64,000 nt of DNA from DATBSK01 sp964501785 (GTDB taxonomy: Bacteria; Actinomycetota; Acidimicrobiia; IMCC26256; PALSA-555). Position 1 is the first letter of the stretch; every line of letters begins with the position of its first letter. Under the pieces are notes generated by a model. It did no database searches, was not told where the DNA came from, and saw only the letters and a list, made by a program, of their open reading frames with translations. The position numbers and the translations under genes are program-made. The DNA lies in assembly GCA_964501785.1 (NCBI GenBank), contig CAZCUD010000011.1:1-64000 (forward strand). Reading direction: 5' to 3'. Positions 1-9,778 of the stretch are shown one piece after another.

Positions 1-177
1 CACGAGCCACCCCCGCCCGCCTCCCCCACGGCCCGCGCGCGTCAACCCTCCGCGCAACGGGGGCGCCACCGACACCGACGACCCCACTCCGTCGGGCGCC
101 TCCCGGCCGCCGAGCCCCTGCTCCCTCGCTGCGCCTTGTCTGGTCGGCTCGCAAGCTCGCCTCCACCGGCGGCGAGC

Positions 178-224
178 GGCGAAGCCCCTCGCCGCCTGCC
201 GCTGCGCTCGGTCGGGGCTTCGCC
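178..224. repeat. 11-bp perfect inverted repeat
   Basis: GGCGAAGCCCC at 178-188 is the exact reverse complement of GGGGCTTCGCC at 214-224, leaving a 25-nt loop. A further stem GCTCGCC/GGCGAGC (155-161/171-177) abuts it, so two hairpins sit back to back. The function is unknown; a terminator or a dispersed intergenic repeat are both possible. Confidence 0.6.
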
Positions 225-357
225 CCGGGTCTCGACCGCCTCCGGCGCGACCCCTCCTCCGGGGGTCATCGGGATCGGCGGCACCACGGGACGCAGACCT
301 CGCGCGACCGAGCCGCGCAGGAGGGTCCCTGCGGGAAGGCGGGCACCCAAGTACCAA

Positions 358-372
358 CCCCAGTGTCTGGGG
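358..372. repeat. Short hairpin, 6-bp stem
   Basis: CCCCAG, TGT loop, CTGGGG: a compact perfect hairpin. It lies between the larger inverted repeats of this gap and shows no U-tract. Confidence 0.45.
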
Positions 373-399
373 AGGATGGCTGGCGCGGTGGGAGGACGT

Positions 400-506
400 C
401 CGCTCGTCGGGGGCGCACGAGGGCGAGTTCGCTGAGGTCCGGCGCTGCCGCAGGCAGCGGCGTGCCGAAGTGGTGTCTGAAGCTTCCGTGCGCCCCCGAC
501 GAGCGG
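400..506. repeat. 20-bp perfect inverted repeat enclosing a nested hairpin
   Basis: The arm at 400-419 (core CGTCGGGGGCGCAC) is the exact reverse complement of 487-506. The 67-nt interior contains a second perfect hairpin, CGCTGCC-gca-GGCAGCG, at 443-459. As RNA this would fold into a long closed structure of 107 nt. It starts 87 nt past the stop codon of the minus-strand HNH gene, so it could be its terminator; a small structured RNA or the remnant of a mobile element are alternatives. Confidence 0.6.
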
Positions 507-592
507 GCGGCCGGTCAGCTCCGGAGCCGAGCGGGGTCGTCGGTGTCGGTGCCGCCCCCGGTGCAGCCCCGCGCGCGAGTCGGGGCCGGCTG

Positions 593-1102
593 TTACGCCG
601 GGACTGCCTCGAGGCCCGGGAGGTACTGGGTCCAGGCGGGGTCGACGGCGCCGGCGGTGGCGATCAGCCAGAGGTCGGCGTGCGGCACCGCGGGGGCCCG
701 GCGGAGGCGCAGGCCGGCCTCGAGGGGGCTGCGGTCCTCCTTCTTGGCGTTGCACGCGCGGCAGGACGCCACGACGTTGTCCCACGAGTGCTCGCCACCG
801 CGCGAGCGCGGCACGACGTGGTCGAGGTTCTCGGCGCTGCGGCCGCAGTACTGGCAGCGGTGATGGTCACGGGCGAAGACGGCTCGTCGGCTCAGCGGGA
901 CGCGGGTCCGGTAGGGGACGCGCACGAACTGGACGAGGCGCACCACCGACGGGACGGGCACCGCGCGACGCTCCGAGCGGAAGGCCGCGCCGTTGCGCTC
1001 GACGATCTCCGCCTTCTCCTTCAGCACGAGGACGACGGCCCGGCGGGCGGACACGACGCAGAGCGGCTCGAAGGTGGCGTTGAGCAGCAGCGCTCTCCCC
1101 AA
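593..1102 (-). CDS. HNH endonuclease
   Basis: This 169-residue protein carries a complete zinc-ribbon HNH nuclease domain in its second half: Cys83-x2-Cys86, the catalytic Asp94-His95 (DHVVPRSRGG), then Cys114-x2-Cys117-Asn118. The N-terminal 60 residues (LLNATFEPLCVVSARRAVVL) are the conserved extension seen in the large actinobacterial HNH family that stands alone on the chromosome and is not linked to restriction or phage genes. I chose the TTG start at 1102 because a GGAGG Shine-Dalgarno (1109-1113) sits 6 nt upstream. The cellular substrate of this family is not established. It is the last gene before a structured non-coding gap. Confidence 0.88.
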   Translation of the reverse strand: MGRALLLNATFEPLCVVSARRAVVLVLKEKAEIVERNGAAFRSERRAVPVPSVVRLVQFVRVPYRTRVPLSRRAVFARDHHRCQYCGRSAENLDHVVPRSRGGEHSWDNVVASCRACNAKKEDRSPLEAGLRLRRAPAVPHADLWLIATAGAVDPAWTQYLPGLEAVPA

Positions 1103-1218
1103 GCCTCGCCTCCAGTCGTCGACCCCGAACGGGCGGCCGTGTCACGAGCTCGCGGGCGAGTCTACCGACGGGCTCCTGAGGGGACGGTCACGGTTCGGGC
1201 GAGCCGGTCGGGCACCGA

Positions 1219-1506
1219 TCAGGCTCGGGACTCCCTGCGGACGCGGCGGTCCTGGACCCGGCACCAGTCGAGGTACGACACGACGTCGGCAGCGACCGGG
1301 GGCCGCTGGTCTCCGTACTGGGTCTCCATCCGGAACCGGAGGTAGGGCCGGTCGGGCACCGGGACGAACGGCGGGCGGCGCCACCACTCGGGGCGCGCGG
1401 TGCGCGCCGCGGTGCGCAGCGCGGTCGCCCAGAGCCGCGGGCGGCACGCGATCGCGACGGAGCACGCGAACCACCCACCGCGTCGAGTCGCCCGCATCGG
1501 CGTCAC
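1219..1506 (-). CDS. Conserved small hypothetical protein
   Basis: A 95-residue protein with no signal peptide or membrane segment. Its central and C-terminal parts (PDRPYLRFRMETQYGD, DVVSYLDWCRVQDRRVRRE) have normal amino-acid composition and look like a folded basic protein, which separates it from the many compositional artefacts of this GC-rich DNA. I do not recognise a named domain. It is divergent from the MoxR gene with a 35-bp gap and lies upstream of the HNH gene on the same strand. The start is GTG at 1506; the ATG three codons later is possible. Confidence 0.6.
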   Translation of the reverse strand: MTPMRATRRGGWFACSVAIACRPRLWATALRTAARTARPEWWRRPPFVPVPDRPYLRFRMETQYGDQRPPVAADVVSYLDWCRVQDRRVRRESRA

Positions 1507-1541
1507 GGTACTGCGGGGGGCCGCTGCTACCGTCCCCCGTC

Positions 1542-2509
<968 letters not shown>

Positions 2510-2513
<4 letters not shown>

Positions 2514-3736
2514 ACGCGGCCCCCACTCCCCTCGGTCGTCCCACTCCGACTCGACGCGGGTGGCTCCTCCTCGGTGGCACCGCCTCGCTCGTGGTCGGAG
2601 CGCTCGTCACCGGGCAGCCGGCGCTCATCGGGCTCGGCGTCGCCGGCCTGCTCCTGATCGCCTACGCGCACGTCGTCGTGCTGCGGGAGCAGCCGGCGCT
2701 CACCGTGCGGCGGATCCCCCGACCGTCGCGCGTGCACGTCGGGGCCGAGGCACGAGTCCTGATCGAGGGGCGCACGCTCGCGCGCACCCCACTCCTGATG
2801 CTCACCGAGCTGGTCGACGAAGGCGTGCGTGTCGCTCGCTTCGCGCTCCCCGCCGGTCCGGCGGGCACGCCCATCAAGGCCAGCTACCGGGTCGCGACGA
2901 CGCGTCGCGGTCGCCATGACCTCGGCCCGCTCATCGCGTTCGTGATCGACCCGTTCGGCCTCGCGCGGCGCGAGTGGGAGGTCGCCCCCGTCGGCGAGCT
3001 CCTGGTCCGTCCCCGGGTGCACGTCATCGACGCGCCCCGGCGCGGCGCCGGGGGCGAGATCGAGCTGAACGCGCTCGGGAAGCGTCAACCGACGCACCAG
3101 ACGGCCGCGGAGTTCCTCTCCTTGCGGGAGTACGAACCCGGCGACGATCCCCGCCGGGTGAGCTGGCGGGCGACCGCGCGCCGGGGCGAGCTCATGGTGC
3201 GCCAGGACGAGGCCGCGGCACCGGGGCGGGTGGTGGTCGTGCTCGACGTGCGACCGGAGCCCTACGACGCGGCGTCGTTCGAGGTCGCGGTGGAGGCGGT
3301 GGCGTCGATCGCGGTGCAGGCCGGGAAGGACCAGATCCCGCTCGAGGCGGTGACGACGACCGGCGAGGTGCTCGGCCGCCCCGCGCCCGGCCAGCTCGAG
3401 CTGCTCCTCGACGGGCTCGCGGTCGTGGAGCCGGGCGGCCCGGACCACCTCGCGGCCCTCTGCGCCCGCCTGTCGACGCGCCTCGGCATCGGCGCGGTCG
3501 TTCTGGTCACGGGCGCACCCGACACCGTGATGTCGCGCTGCGCCACCGCGATGCTCGGCCGGTGCCTCGTCACCGTCGTCGCCACCCGAGGCATCGCCAC
3601 CGGGGCCGCCGTCCCCGGTCTCGTCGATGCCTCCAGTCAGCCGTTCGCGTCGGCGTGGGACCGCGCCGTCGCGCTGAGCAGAAGGTCTTCGTGGACGTCC
3701 GCGACCTCGCGGTCTCCGCTGCGCTCGCCGCGCTGA
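2510..3736 (+). CDS. DUF58 domain-containing membrane protein
   Basis: This 408-residue protein has two N-terminal membrane helices (about 17-36 and 38-58) followed by a soluble part with the DUF58 signature LREYEPGDDPRRVSWRATAR (about 205-224) and a von Willebrand-like region (VVVVLDVRPE). DUF58 proteins are presumed clients of the neighbouring MoxR ATPase. The GTG start overlaps the moxR stop by 4 bp. The C-terminal 15 codons overlap the next gene, and their Ser/Arg-rich sequence looks like read-through of that gene's start region rather than fold. Confidence 0.9.
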
Positions 3737-5982
3737 GCCTCTCGGTCGCGCTCGGGCTCGGGCTGGCGTTCGAGGGCACGCGCTGGATCCTGCCGCTCGT
3801 CGCGATCGCGCTCGTGCCCCACGTCGTCGCCGCGGCCGGCCGGGCGATGAACCTCGGCTCTCCGTACCCGGCGATCGTCGCTTCGGCGATCCTGCTCGTC
3901 GCGGGGCTGCTCGTCGTCGCCGGCCCGTCACCGTCCGATCTGATCGACCGGCTGATCGACGGGGCCGACTCGCTTCGCGGCGCTCGCCGACTGCCGCTCC
4001 CGGCCACCGACGGTCGCATCGCCGCGGCGATGGTCGTCGTCTGGGCGGCCGCGACCGTCGCCGACTACGTGTGCCTCGACCGAAACGGTTCGGTCGGGGC
4101 ACTGGTTCCCGGGATCGCGGTGCTGGTGCTGCTCGCGATCAAGGACGTGCCCGACGTGTGGCTCCCGATCAGCCTGTTCGGCGTCTTCACGGTCGTGCTG
4201 CTCGCCGTCCAGCATCGTCGCCTCCTCGACCGGCAGCGCACCTGGATCGGCGACCGGCCGAGAGCTCGCGACACCCTCGGCGCGCTGCTCGTCGGTGTGC
4301 TCGTGGGGCTCGTCGCGGTGGGGATGAGCGTCGGCGGCGCGGTCGCGCTGTTGAGCTCCGATCGACCGCTGATCGACGTCGAGTGGTTCAACCCCTTCCC
4401 CGAAGGTGGCAACCCGTCGAGCTACCGCACCGACCGGGCGCCCCTGCTCAACGTCGGTGACGAGCTGCGCCAGCCCGAGATCGCCGTGATGTTCCGCGTG
4501 CGGGCCGACGAGCCGCAGTACTGGCGCACGGTCGCGCTCGACAAGTACTCCTCGCTCGCGGGCGGCCAGTGGTCGCTGGACGCCTCGGGCGACGCGGTCA
4601 GCGACTCCCTCGACGAGGCGGTGCCCGACGACGCGCTGTTCCAGGAGTACGACGTCACGCCGGCGATGCCCGAGCGGTGGGTCCCGGCGGCGTTCCGGGC
4701 GGTGGAGGTGGAGGGGGCGAACCTCGGACTCGTCGTCCCGTCGTCGTCGACGCTGGTCACCGACGACGACACGATCGGCGGCGCGCGCTATCGGGTGCGC
4801 TCGGCGATCCCACCGAGCGCCGAGCAGATCAACCGGGCCGCCGCAGCCGCGCCGGTGCCCGACGACGTCGCTCGCTACACCGAGCTCCCCGCCGACATCC
4901 CGCCGGTGATCACCGAGACCGCCCAGGCGATCGCCGGCGACCTGCCCGATCCGGTCGCCAAGGCCGAGGCGCTGCGCGACTTCTTCCGCGACGGCTCCTT
5001 CGTCTACGACCCCGACGTCGACCTCGGCGACGACGAGGCCGCGATCGAGATCTTCATGAACGAGCGGCGCGGCTTCTGCGTGCAGTTCGCGACCGCCTAC
5101 GCGCTCATGGCGCGCTCGCTCGGCATCCCGGCCCGCATCGGCATCGGCTACACCGCCGGCACCCTCGACGAGGGCTCGGGCACCTACGTCGTGACCAACC
5201 AGGACGCGCACGCGTGGCCGGAGCTCTACTTCACCGGCACCGGCTGGTCGATGCCCTACGACCCGACCCCGGTCGGTGACGGCACGCTGCCGGGAGGGAG
5301 CGACCTCCCCGGCGAGGTGGCCCCCGAGACCACGCCCACGACGACCGCGCAGACGGCGCCGCCGCCCTCGACCGTGCCCCAGAGCGCGCCGCCCGCGACC
5401 GGCGTGCCGAGTGGCAGCACCCCGACGGACACCCCGACGGGCGGTGACGACGGCAGCGTGCAGATCGACACCCAGGAGGTCGCGACCGACGACGAGCCCC
5501 TGCTGCCCGCGTTCGTGCTGCTCCTGCTCGTGGGCCTGCTGCTGCTCGCGCCGTTCGCCACGCTCCTCTTCGTCAAGCACCGGCGCCGGTGGCAGCGGCG
5601 CCACGCGACCGACCCCGCCGCGGCGATCGCCGGCGCGTGGTCCGAGGCGCTCGACACCCTCACCGATCACCGCCATCCGCCATCCGACACCGACACGCCC
5701 ATGGAGACCGCCGCGCGCGCGTCGACGGTCACCGAGACGGCGGCGTGGGCACCGATGTCGTCGCTCGCACAGGCCTACGGCGAGGTCACCTACGCCGAGC
5801 GCGTCCCATCGGCGGATCGCGTCGAGGAGGCCTGGCACGACGTCGAGGAGCTGCGCGCCGCGCTCGACCACCCGCTGGGCCCGATCGAGCGCACCCGAGT
5901 CCGACTGTCGTTCCGCAGCCTGCGGCGGGATCGGGGACGCGCCGTCGGCCCCCGCCACCGACGAGTGTCGGAGACGCTCTGA
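3691..5982 (+). CDS. Membrane-anchored transglutaminase-like protein (TgpA/DUF4129 type)
   Basis: About 763 residues. The N-terminal 200 residues hold roughly six to seven membrane helices, followed by an extracytoplasmic part with a transglutaminase-like cysteine-protease fold. The catalytic triad is visible: Cys463 in RRGFCVQFATA, His507 in QDAHAWPELYF and Asp524 in YDPTP. A Thr/Pro-rich linker leads to a last membrane helix (LLPAFVLLLLVGLLLLAPF) and a C-terminal cytoplasmic DUF4129-like tail. The start is set to GTG 3691, giving a 46-bp overlap with the DUF58 gene; a later start would cut the first helix. The substrate is unknown; the family is linked to envelope processing. Confidence 0.88.
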   Translation: MDVRDLAVSAALAALSLSVALGLGLAFEGTRWILPLVAIALVPHVVAAAGRAMNLGSPYPAIVASAILLVAGLLVVAGPSPSDLIDRLIDGADSLRGARRLPLPATDGRIAAAMVVVWAAATVADYVCLDRNGSVGALVPGIAVLVLLAIKDVPDVWLPISLFGVFTVVLLAVQHRRLLDRQRTWIGDRPRARDTLGALLVGVLVGLVAVGMSVGGAVALLSSDRPLIDVEWFNPFPEGGNPSSYRTDRAPLLNVGDELRQPEIAVMFRVRADEPQYWRTVALDKYSSLAGGQWSLDASGDAVSDSLDEAVPDDALFQEYDVTPAMPERWVPAAFRAVEVEGANLGLVVPSSSTLVTDDDTIGGARYRVRSAIPPSAEQINRAAAAAPVPDDVARYTELPADIPPVITETAQAIAGDLPDPVAKAEALRDFFRDGSFVYDPDVDLGDDEAAIEIFMNERRGFCVQFATAYALMARSLGIPARIGIGYTAGTLDEGSGTYVVTNQDAHAWPELYFTGTGWSMPYDPTPVGDGTLPGGSDLPGEVAPETTPTTTAQTAPPPSTVPQSAPPATGVPSGSTPTDTPTGGDDGSVQIDTQEVATDDEPLLPAFVLLLLVGLLLLAPFATLLFVKHRRRWQRRHATDPAAAIAGAWSEALDTLTDHRHPPSDTDTPMETAARASTVTETAAWAPMSSLAQAYGEVTYAERVPSADRVEEAWHDVEELRAALDHPLGPIERTRVRLSFRSLRRDRGRAVGPRHRRVSETL

Positions 5983-5983
5983 G

Positions 5984-6430
5984 TCAGCCCGAGCCCGCGG
6001 GGTGATCGCCGCGGCGGAGCCCCTCGACGAACGACTGTCGGTCCCGCGAGAACTCGCGGACGTCGGCCTCGACGTCCGCGGCGAGCCGATCGACCGACAC
6101 GAACAGCGCGAGCTGCCCATGGCCCAGGGCGTCGAGGATCTGCCCGTCGTCGCGGCACGCCCAGACCTGCTCGCCGTCGGTCACGATCCGGAGCCCGGCC
6201 AGCTCGTCACCGCCGCGCCTCACCTCCGAGAGGGCACGCCGCACGCGCGTGAGCGAGAGGCCCGCGTCGAGGAGCGATCGCACCATCCGGAGCGCGACGA
6301 GGTCGCGGAACGCGTACGGCCCGTCCTCGTCGATCGGTCTCGGCTCCACGAGCCCGGCCCGGGACCACGCCTCGACCTGCACCGTGGTGCATCCGGCGAG
6401 ACGTGCCGCCTGCTCGCGCGAGAAGCCCAC
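5984..6430 (-). CDS. MerR-like helix-turn-helix regulator
   Basis: A 148-residue protein. Residues 1-70 form a MerR-type winged helix (GFSREQAARLAGCTTVQVEAWSRAGLVEPRP, then a wing and ALRMVRSLLDAGLSLTRVRRAL). The C-terminal half has no cysteine cluster or recognisable ligand domain, so the signal is unknown. It is convergent with the transglutaminase gene, with a 1-bp gap between stop codons. Start is GTG 6430. Confidence 0.75.
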   Translation of the reverse strand: MGFSREQAARLAGCTTVQVEAWSRAGLVEPRPIDEDGPYAFRDLVALRMVRSLLDAGLSLTRVRRALSEVRRGGDELAGLRIVTDGEQVWACRDDGQILDALGHGQLALFVSVDRLAADVEADVREFSRDRQSFVEGLRRGDHPAGSG

Positions 6431-6496
6431 GGCCTCAGACTCGCACGCCCGGCGGTCGGTCGCGCCGGGTGCTCACCCGATCAGCGGGAGGGGCGG

Positions 6497-6871
6497 CTAC
6501 TCGTCGCGCTGCCAGCGCTCGCGCCAGCGCTGCCCGGCGTTGCCGAACATGCCCTTGAGGGCACCTCCGCGCATGTTGCCGGTGAGGCTCTCGAGGCCGG
6601 CCCGCCCGATCTTTCGGGCGTTGCGCTCGATCACGAGCAAGCAGAACAACATGATGAGGAAGCCCACGACGCCGAGCGCCAGCACGCTCGTGAACGTGAA
6701 GATCATGAGGACGAGGCCGGCAACGAAGCCCAGCACCGCCCACTTGATCATCCGCGAGGAGTGGCGGTACAGCGTGGTGTCGGAGACCTGCTGCACCAGC
6801 TTCGGATCGGTGACCGAGAGGTTGGCCTCGATCTCTCGAAGGATCCGCTGCTCGTCCTCGGAAAGCGGCAT
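6497..6871 (-). CDS. DUF3040 domain membrane protein
   Basis: A 124-residue protein beginning MPLSEDEQRILREIEANL, the hallmark of the actinobacterial DUF3040 family, with two adjacent membrane helices (about 43-63 and 65-82). The basic C-terminal tail is rich in Arg and Gly. Function of the family is not known; it is often found near cell-division and DNA-repair genes. The DinB polymerase and Gfo/Idh genes lie upstream on the same strand. ATG at 6871 fixes the family N-terminus and removes a long spurious upstream extension. Confidence 0.8.
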   Translation of the reverse strand: MPLSEDEQRILREIEANLSVTDPKLVQQVSDTTLYRHSSRMIKWAVLGFVAGLVLMIFTFTSVLALGVVGFLIMLFCLLVIERNARKIGRAGLESLTGNMRGGALKGMFGNAGQRWRERWQRDE

Positions 6872-6906
6872 GCTGGGCCTCAGTCTCGCGCAGGCGTGCG
6901 GGCCCC

Positions 6907-7977
6907 TCAACGCGGCGGCCGCGCCGGCGCTCCCGCGGGCGCGACCGGCGCGCCCCCGGCCGCGGCCGAGCGGTAGGCGGCGTCGACGGCGTGGTGGGCC
7001 GCGAGGGCGGCTCGGGCGCCGGGCCGGGGCGCCTCCCCCGCACCGAGCGCGTCGAGGAAGGCCTTGATCGGCGTCGCGTACTGGAGGATCGGCACGAGGA
7101 CGTCGTCGGACAGCGCGAGCCGACTCGACCAGTCGGGGCGCGTGGCGACGATCTCGTGCTCGGCATCCGCCGTCTCGACGTGGAGGGGGCCCTGGTTGTC
7201 GTCGTCGGCCCAGAGGAGCGCGTCCTCGCAGAAGACCTCCAGGCGCCGGGTCGAGGGGCGCCGGAGGATCCGGTGCCAGACGCTCACGAGGGTCGCCAGC
7301 GCACCGTCGGCGAACTCGATGGTCACGTCGGCGACGTCGTCGATCCCGGGATGACCGAATCGGCTCGCGAGGCGCGCGCTCACCTGCACCGGCTCGCCGA
7401 GGATCCAGCGGAGCACGTCCACGTCGTGGATCGAGTGCTCGAGCAGCGTGCCGCCACCGGCCTTGGTGACGTCCGCGCGCCACTCCGACGCGTACATGCC
7501 CTGGATCGGGAAGAACTGGTCGTCGCGCAGCACGGCGGCGAGCGGGCGCCCGTAGGCACCCGACGCGACCGCGTCGGCTGCCGCCGCGAACACCGGTGCA
7601 TGGCGCAGCACCAGGCCGACCTGGTGCGGGACGCGATCGAGCAGCGCAGCGATCTCCTCGCACTCCTCGATCGTCGGGGCGAGCGGCTTCTCGCAGTAGA
7701 TCGCGAGGTCTCGCTCGACCGCCGCCCGGACGACCTCGAGGTGCGCCGAGGTCCACGTGCAGACCCAGACGACGTCGACCGTGTCGAGGAGGTCGTCGAG
7801 TCGAGCCACGGTGCTCGCGGCGTACCCCGCAGCGAGCCGTTCGGCCTTCTCGGCATCGGGGTCGTGCACCGCGACGAGCGCGGCGTCGACCACCCCGGCC
7901 TTGCTCAGCTCGCCGAGCGCGAACGCGTGCACGTTCGCGATGAACCCCGCGCCGACGAACCCGATGCGCTTCGTCAC
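6907..7977 (-). CDS. Gfo/Idh/MocA-family NAD(P)-dependent oxidoreductase
   Basis: A 356-residue dehydrogenase with an N-terminal Rossmann fold (GFVGAGFIANVHAF, about 5-18) and the family's Glu96-Lys97-Pro98 active-site motif (YCEKPLAPT), followed by the C-terminal alpha/beta domain with GGGTLLEHSIHDVDVLRW. Such enzymes oxidise or reduce sugar or inositol derivatives; the substrate cannot be told from sequence. The GTG start at 7977 overlaps the dinB stop by 4 bp (GTGA), which I prefer over an ATG seven codons upstream. The last 20 residues are Ala/Pro-rich and probably disordered. Confidence 0.88.
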   Translation of the reverse strand: MTKRIGFVGAGFIANVHAFALGELSKAGVVDAALVAVHDPDAEKAERLAAGYAASTVARLDDLLDTVDVVWVCTWTSAHLEVVRAAVERDLAIYCEKPLAPTIEECEEIAALLDRVPHQVGLVLRHAPVFAAAADAVASGAYGRPLAAVLRDDQFFPIQGMYASEWRADVTKAGGGTLLEHSIHDVDVLRWILGEPVQVSARLASRFGHPGIDDVADVTIEFADGALATLVSVWHRILRRPSTRRLEVFCEDALLWADDDNQGPLHVETADAEHEIVATRPDWSSRLALSDDVLVPILQYATPIKAFLDALGAGEAPRPGARAALAAHHAVDAAYRSAAAGGAPVAPAGAPARPPR

Positions 7978-9239
7978 CGCGGACGCTCCGGGCCCCATTG
8001 CTCCTCCCGTGCGTCGTCACCGGTCGCCGCGAACCTCGCCGGCACCACCGCGTCGTCGCCGTACCGCTCTCGGACCGCGTCGACCGTCCGTTCGAGTCGA
8101 CTGCGCTGCTCGCGGTCGACCTGCACCTGCGTGCCTCCGGATCCGGTCGCGCTCGCCTGATCGCCCTCGTCGAGCGCGAGGGCGGTCTGCACGGCCGCCG
8201 CGGGCTGGAGCTGCTGAGCCGAGACCCCGAGGAGCCTGACCCCCTCACCCAGGTCGACCGCCGCGAGGAGCGTCGTCGCGACGCGGGCCAGGTCGGCCGC
8301 GAGGTCGACCGGCTCGGCGAGCGTCTTCGCCCGGGTGATCGTGCGGAAGTCGTGGAAGCGCACCTTGAGCTGCACGGTGCGAGCGACGCTCGCCGACGCC
8401 CGCAGTCGCGCCGCGACCTTGTCGGCGAGGCGCACGATCTCGTGTTCGAGCACCGACCGCTCCTTGACGTCGGTCGGGAACGTCTCCTCGTGACCGACCG
8501 ACTTCGCGATCCGGTCGGGCTCGACGGGTCGCGCATCGACGTTCCACGCCAGCGCGTGGAGATGCTCCCCGTGCGCGCGACCGAGCGCGCTCACGAGCGT
8601 GGACTCCGGCATCGCGGCGAGCTCGCCGACCGTCTGCACGCCATAGCGCGCGAGGCGTCGGCGAGTCGCCGGTCCCACGCCCCAGAGTCGTTCGACGGGC
8701 AGCGGGTGCAGCACCTCCAGCTCGGTGCCCGGCTCGACGACCAGCAGGCCGTCGGGCTTGGCGAGATCGCTCGCGATCTTGGCGAGCATCTTCGTCGTCG
8801 CCACCCCGATCGACGCCACGAGCCCGGTCTCCTCCCTCACGCGATCACGGACCGACCGCGCGATCGTCGGCCCGTCGCCGTGGAGCCGACGGGCCCCTCG
8901 CACGTCGAGGAACGCCTCGTCGAGGGAGATCGGCTCGACGAGCGGCGTGATCGACCGCAGGATGCCCATGACCTCGCGGCTGGCGGCACCGTACGCGTCG
9001 AACCGGGGCGAGAGGAACACGCCGTCGGGGCACGCCCGGCGCGCGCGTGCCATCGGCATCGCCGAGAACACCCCGAACTCGCGCGCCTCGTAGCTCGCAG
9101 CCGCGACGACCCCCCGCGGCCCGAGCCCGCCGACGATCACCGGCCGCCCGCGGAGGGAGGGGTCGGCGAGCTGTTCGACCGAGGCATAGAACGCGTCGAG
9201 GTCGACGTGCAGGATCCCGAGGCTCGTCGCGGTCGTCAC
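7974..9239 (-). CDS. dinB: DNA polymerase IV (Y-family)
   Basis: A 421-residue translesion polymerase. The catalytic carboxylates are present: Asp13 in HVDLDAFYASVE and Asp107-Glu108 in ISLDEAFLDV. The thumb HhH region (ERLWGVGPATRRRLARYGV) and the little-finger domain (KSVGHEETFPTD) follow. No clear C-terminal beta-clamp motif is seen; the last 70 residues are low complexity. The GTG start at 9239 overlaps the Nudix gene stop (GTGA), giving a Nudix-DinB-oxidoreductase operon in which pool sanitation and lesion bypass are physically coupled. The long open extension upstream is antisense noise. Confidence 0.93.
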   Translation of the reverse strand: MTTATSLGILHVDLDAFYASVEQLADPSLRGRPVIVGGLGPRGVVAAASYEAREFGVFSAMPMARARRACPDGVFLSPRFDAYGAASREVMGILRSITPLVEPISLDEAFLDVRGARRLHGDGPTIARSVRDRVREETGLVASIGVATTKMLAKIASDLAKPDGLLVVEPGTELEVLHPLPVERLWGVGPATRRRLARYGVQTVGELAAMPESTLVSALGRAHGEHLHALAWNVDARPVEPDRIAKSVGHEETFPTDVKERSVLEHEIVRLADKVAARLRASASVARTVQLKVRFHDFRTITRAKTLAEPVDLAADLARVATTLLAAVDLGEGVRLLGVSAQQLQPAAAVQTALALDEGDQASATGSGGTQVQVDREQRSRLERTVDAVRERYGDDAVVPARFAATGDDAREEQWGPERPR

Positions 9240-9736
9240 GCGCCCGCGCGCCGGACCTCGAGCGTCTCGCGGCCGGTGCCCCGCACGTCGTACTCGTAGC
9301 CGCGCGCCGCGTCGGGGCCCCACCGCTCCGCGAGCCACTCGGCGAACGGCTCGTGGACCCACATCGCGCCCGCGGCGCAGCGTGACGCGCACTCCTCGGG
9401 CGAGAGGAACGCGGCCTCGACCACGATGCCGTCGGGGTCGTCGACGTGGAGCTCCCCTTCGTACTCCACCGCACGGTGGATCTCGGCTCGCAACGTCCAG
9501 CCGAGGTCGACGGCGACCGCGCGCACCTCGTAGATGGGACCTTCCCAACGGGTGACGCGCAGCCCCGTCTCCTCTTCGACCTCACGGGTGAGCCCGGCCA
9601 GGAGATCGGCGTCGTCGTCGTCGATCACGCCGCCCGGCGTGCTCCAGTCGGTCCAGCCCCCGCGTCGCTGGTTGCGGACGAGGAGCACACCGTCGGGCGC
9701 CTCGACGAGCGCTCCCGCGACGAGCCACTCACGCAC
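9236..9736 (-). CDS. Nudix hydrolase
   Basis: A 166-residue hydrolase with the Nudix box GGVIDDDDADLLAGLTREVEEETGL; the REVEEETG helix is intact, while the upstream Glu of the box is replaced by Asp. These enzymes cleave nucleoside diphosphates linked to another group, for example oxidised nucleotides. It is the first gene of the unit with dinB, an association that suggests nucleotide-pool cleaning, although the substrate is inference. It is divergent from the small membrane protein at 9779. Confidence 0.87.
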   Translation of the reverse strand: MREWLVAGALVEAPDGVLLVRNQRRGGWTDWSTPGGVIDDDDADLLAGLTREVEEETGLRVTRWEGPIYEVRAVAVDLGWTLRAEIHRAVEYEGELHVDDPDGIVVEAAFLSPEECASRCAAGAMWVHEPFAEWLAERWGPDAARGYEYDVRGTGRETLEVRRAGA

Positions 9737-9766
9737 CGCGGCGAGCCTACCGGCGCCCGCACGCCG

Positions 9767-9772
9767 TACGAT
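9767..9772 (+). promoter_or_regulatory. -10 box of a probable leaderless promoter
   Basis: TACGAT lies 6 nt before the GTG at 9779. With transcription starting about 7 nt after the -10 box, the message would begin at the start codon itself. No Shine-Dalgarno is present. Confidence 0.5.
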
Positions 9773-9778
9773 CGAGCC

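Larger units (their letters stand above)
1..592. other. Non-coding region rich in inverted repeats
   Basis: No reading frame here has the composition or motifs of a protein; the open frames on both strands are Arg/Pro/Gly-rich noise. What is visible is structure: hairpins at 155-177, 178-224, 249-267 and 358-372, and a 20-bp inverted repeat at 400-419/487-506 with a hairpin nested inside it. The region lies downstream of the minus-strand HNH gene, so part of it may act as its terminator. No tRNA, RNase P, tmRNA or SRP consensus was recognised. Confidence 0.6.

Noticed and set aside
1..592. Structured RNA such as RNase P, tmRNA or SRP RNA
   Set aside because: The region is hairpin-rich, but I found none of the conserved sequence blocks of those RNAs on either strand.
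42..785. Open frames on both strands in the first 600 bp
   Set aside because: They run through inverted repeats and overlap the HNH gene out of frame; composition is repetitive and no domain or ribosome-binding site supports them.
3928..6120. A 730-codon open frame antisense to the transglutaminase gene, and similar long antisense frames elsewhere
   Set aside because: At more than 70% G+C, frames opposite real genes stay open by chance. Their translations are Arg/His/Asp or Arg/Pro-rich without domains, while the sense frames have catalytic motifs.
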